From Serendipita indica DSM 11827 (Eukaryota > Basidiomycota > Agaricomycetes > Sebacinales > Serendipitaceae), in NCBI GenBank assembly GCA_910890315.1, contig CAJVGD010000015.1:186001-250000 (forward strand): a stretch of 64,000 nucleotides of DNA, read 5' to 3'. The stretch's first letter is position 1. Every line of letters starts with the position of its first letter. The notes below the pieces were generated by a model. It was not told the origin of the DNA. It made no database searches and saw nothing but the letters and a program-made list of their open reading frames with translations. Of this stretch, positions 61,035 to 64,000 are shown piece by piece. A program made the translations under genes and the position numbers.

Positions 61035-63075
61035 ATGGTTTGGAATCCAATCGCTCAGACTCTGCATGTGTTCCAAGATATTAAAGCCAACCCGCGCTAC
61101 TACTGGTAAGATGTACCGTTTTAGGTTCTTCTTCTCTTACTAACTCGTCTTAGGATGGCTGCCAGTGCTTGCTGGGGAGGCATGCTGTAGGTCCCATAGC
61201 TAAGCTTTCACATGACTGTCTGACGTCGATAGTTTCGGATGGGACTCTGGTCTTATTGGAGGGATTGTGAGCTGCCAATGCTTTCCATCTGACCATACTG
61301 ACGCTTTATTTAGCTCCCTCGCCCAGCGTTCAAGAATGCGTTTGGATTGACGAATAATCCGACGGCCTGGGCAAACATCTCTGGTTGGATAGTCTCTGTT
61401 CTCCAAGCCGGTTGCTTCTTTGTATGTTTCGTCTTCTTTGCTTCGATGACGGCCTCGTCTCACCCGAGCTTGTTCCTCATCAGGGTGCTATGAGTGCTGC
61501 CTGGGTTTCCGAGAGATTTGGTCGTAGAGGGGCTCTTTTCATTGCTGCTTTCTGGTGAGATTTTTCTGCTTTGTCACAAGTCTCTCCCCCCCGACATCAT
61601 CGCTGATGCTGTGAGCAGGTTCCATTTAGGCTCGCTTCTCCAAACGACGGCAAAGACGGGTAGCCAATCGGAAGAGTCGGCGCTCATCCAACTCTATGTC
61701 GGTCGTGCAGTCGGTGGCTTTGGTGTCGGCATGGTCTCCGTCGTCGTCCCTACCTATGTCTCCGAGTCGTCGCCTAAACATATTCGTGGCCGTCTCACGG
61801 GCATGTACCAGCTCTTCATCGTCATTGGCATCGCCCTCTCCTTCTGGGTCAACTACGGCATGCTCGTCCAGATTGGCGACACAGATATTCATAACGAGCG
61901 CATCTGGCGTGTTCCGTTTGCTCTCCAGCATATTCCCGGAGTTCTCCTCGTTCTCACGATGATTCCGGAGAAGGAATCACCGCGATGGCTCGGCGAAAAG
62001 GGTCGCTGGGAGGATGCAAAGAAGGTCATTGCCCGTCTGTCACAAAAGTCGGTCGATCATCCGGATGTCGTTAATGAGGTCGATGATATCCGAGCCGATC
62101 TCGAGAAGAATGTCAAGCTCAGCTTTGTCGAACAATTCCGCCAGGCGACCAGCAGCGGCAAGATGTTCTATCGTTGCTCCATTCCGGCTATCATGTGCGT
62201 CTGATATTGTCTTTCAATGCCTGATTTTGACCCCTTTTGGCAGGATGTTCTGGCAGCAATGGACTGGTGTCAACTCGATGAACTATTATTCCCCCGTCAT
62301 CTTCCAAGAGCTCGGTCTTAGCGGTGGTCGTGCTACTCTCCTTGGAACGGGTATCTATGGTATCGTCAAGATTGTCATGACTGTTGCCGTCCTCTCGCTC
62401 GGTATGGAACAGTACGGTCGCAAGGCTCTCCTCGTTTGGGGTGGTGTTGGCCAATCGCTCCCGTGCGTAGTCTCTTTTACTGTATCCTTATATCTGTCTT
62501 ACCCCCCCTTGTCTAGCATGTTCTACATTGCCGGCTACCGCCACATCCGTCAAGGCTCGCCCAAGATTGATGGCGCATCCTATGTAGCCATTGTCATGAT
62601 CTACCTCTACGTCACATTCTACAGCTTCGGGTGGTCCGTCGCTCCCTGGCCCGCCATGTCCGAGTCGGTGCCCAACCAGCTTCGTTCGCTGACCATGTCG
62701 ATTGGTCTCATGTCCAACTGGCTCTTCAACTTTACCATTTCCAAGATTACGCCCATTCTCCTCAACAACATTCGCTGGGGCACATACCTCCTCTTCGCCT
62801 GCACCACCATGTCTGCCGTCCTCTGGGCCGTCTTCTTCTTGCCCGAGACCGGAGGATATGCCATCGAGGACATTCACCAGCTTTGGGAGGGCAACTTGCT
62901 CAAGCAGTCTATGCGCGACAACAAGTACCTCTTTACGACGTACAACAACCGTGCGGCGGGTGCCGTCGACGCAGACGATATCGAACATCATAAGCGCCAT
63001 ATTTCCAACGAAAAGGCAACGGATTCGTCGAGCAAGGAGTCTGAAGACCGGATTGAAAAGGTCCGCGAGGTGTAG
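61035..63075 (+). CDS. MFS sugar transporter (SP family)
   Basis: Sugar:H+ symporter-like permease. At least seven exons from MVWNPIAQTLHVFQDIKANPRYYW. TM1 reads MAASACWGGMLFGWDSGLIGGI, followed by GAMSAAWVSERFGRRGALF. GRAVGGFGVGMVSVVVPTYVSE and PKHIRGRLTGMYQL carry the SP signature. EKESPRWLGEKGRWEDAKKVI is the PESPRWL motif and loop. QQWTGVNSMNYYSPVIFQELGL is the sugar-binding QQ-type motif, and FLPETGGYAIEDIHQLWEG replaces the usual PETKG. Twelve membrane segments fit. The acidic, charged C terminus ends SEDRIEKVREV. The PETGG variant and long tail suggest a hexose or quinate-like subgroup, but the substrate cannot be read from sequence. Confidence 0.93.
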
Positions 63076-63745
63076 ACCAGCCTGGGCTTGATTTCTACGT
63101 TTCGTAATGGAAGGACGGGTTGTTGCTTCGTCTTGTGTACATTGTAATATGCCAATGCAATTACTCTCGCATTCCAACGTTGATATTGAGTGGCGAGTGA
63201 GACCTTGAACCTCGACGCCATTTGGCCATTTCTCAGACAACGTGGATAGCAGTGCATTCACGTTGAGATAAATGTACGTGAAATGATCCCCAAATACACG
63301 TTTATCCTTGCCCAACTCTTTCACGACGCCCGTGGGTGTTTCTGTTGCAAAACAAAGGAGCATCACAATTGGAATTACCCGTCTATTTGGACTTGTCTGG
63401 AGTTTCGTTGGATTCCCTTCAACCTAGACTGTCTCGTCGTGCTCCGCGGCAGGCAAGACCCGCTTTGATTCGTGTTATCCTGCAGAGAAGAGTGCTGATT
63501 ATCGTGTCCGTAGTCGTCTTCTCTCGTTGCCAGACGCCCCAGAGTCGTAGATTTATTGATTCGACTTTGCCCGTCGACGACGACGAACAGCGACGACCAA
63601 GGGCGCCAATTCTGTTCTCTCGCTTCGATTTAGAACACTAGCTCACGAATACAACCAACTTATCAAGGCTCACGACGACAGCGAGAACACAGACAACGAC
63701 GACACGACGCCCAACGAGGTGCAGCGACGAGTAGAGGCGTAGACA
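63076..63745. other. Intergenic, no supported gene
   Basis: Upstream region of CAC2. The last 250 bp are rich in CGACGA-type trinucleotides. Short frames lack motifs. Confidence 0.45.
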
Positions 63746-64000
63746 ATGCTCGTCAAGACTCTAGAAATCGGATGGCACGAGGCGAAACCAATCTACTCTT
63801 GTGACTTTCAGCGAAGGTCGATTCGCACTCCCTCTGGCACCGTCGCCCACAAGTTTGCCACCGCGGGCGCAGACACGTTTGTACGGGTAAGTCTCTTACG
63901 TTGTCTTGTCATGCTCGCCTATGCGGGCTCAGGCTCCTGGGCGCGGTTGGCTGACTCTCCTCTTCTGCAACGTACGCGCAAGTAGATATGGCTCATTCAC
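63746..64000 (+). CDS. CAC2: Chromatin assembly factor 1 subunit Cac2/p60 (5' end only)
   Basis: First exon 63746-63886, intron 63887-63985, second exon from 63986 running off the window. The N terminus MLVKTLEIGWHEAKPIYSCDFQ and the WD repeat HKFATAGADTFVRIWLIH match CAF-1 p60 (CHAF1B/Cac2), the WD40 subunit that helps deposit H3-H4 on newly replicated DNA. Only about 52 residues are visible, so the rest of the propeller and the C-terminal ASF1-binding region cannot be checked. Confidence 0.85.

Overview
This window is nuclear DNA of a filamentous basidiomycete, most likely a Ceratobasidiaceae (Rhizoctonia/Ceratobasidium-like) species. The genes are split by many short introns (about 43-70 nt, GT or occasionally GC donors, YAG acceptors). 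The gene content fits too: a NACHT-WD40 incompatibility-type receptor, several expanded F-box families, a DUF6533 membrane protein, a NoxA NADPH oxidase and a bifunctional mitochondrial ARG5,6. The genus is inferred from gene style and was not tested.

Layout. 0.3-5.1 kb: NACHT/WD40 receptor with fifteen near-identical 129-bp WD40 units. 6.8-14.4 kb: DNA2 (minus) and ARG5,6 (plus) diverge from a 393-bp spacer that holds a perfect TGACTCA (Gcn4/Cpc1-type) site. 14.5-18.9 kb: minus-strand F-box cluster with one nearly whole gene, two decayed relatives and an F-box protein carrying a nucleotidyltransferase-like (NTase-like) domain. 19.1-23.3 kb: a carnosine N-methyltransferase gene, a decayed DUF6533 gene, and a chimeric fragment made of copied pieces of both. 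24-34 kb: an orphan Ser-rich protein, noxA, a secreted V/A/T-rich protein, an acidic coiled-coil protein and a VHS-GAT trafficking adaptor. 34-40.3 kb: a small membrane protein, an orphan gene with a decayed second copy 2 kb away, and a coiled-coil orphan. 40.6-45.5 kb: UTP7, an F-box protein and YIF1. 45.8-48.5 kb: two more F-box/NTase-like genes in tandem, one intact and one broken. 48.7-49.6 kb: a BIM1-like copper protein whose mature N terminus is histidine. 50.2-55.7 kb: three F-box genes, one broken. 56-57.6 kb: alpha-helical orphan. 58.7-63.1 kb: two MFS transporters. 63.7 kb to the end: first exons of CAC2 (CAF-1 p60).

Conserved housekeeping genes (DNA2, ARG5,6, UTP7, YIF1, VHS-GAT adaptor, CAC2) alternate with fast-evolving accessory blocks in which tandem duplication, decay and segmental copying are visible. 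The most interesting accessory theme is the F-box/NTase-like family. It has three members in 31 kb, shares intron positions, and two of the three keep all the acidic residues expected of an active NTase fold. No LTR element, DNA transposon, tRNA, rRNA or CRISPR array could be supported. Several single-base frame breaks lie in short base runs or in the repeat array, so some may be assembly errors.
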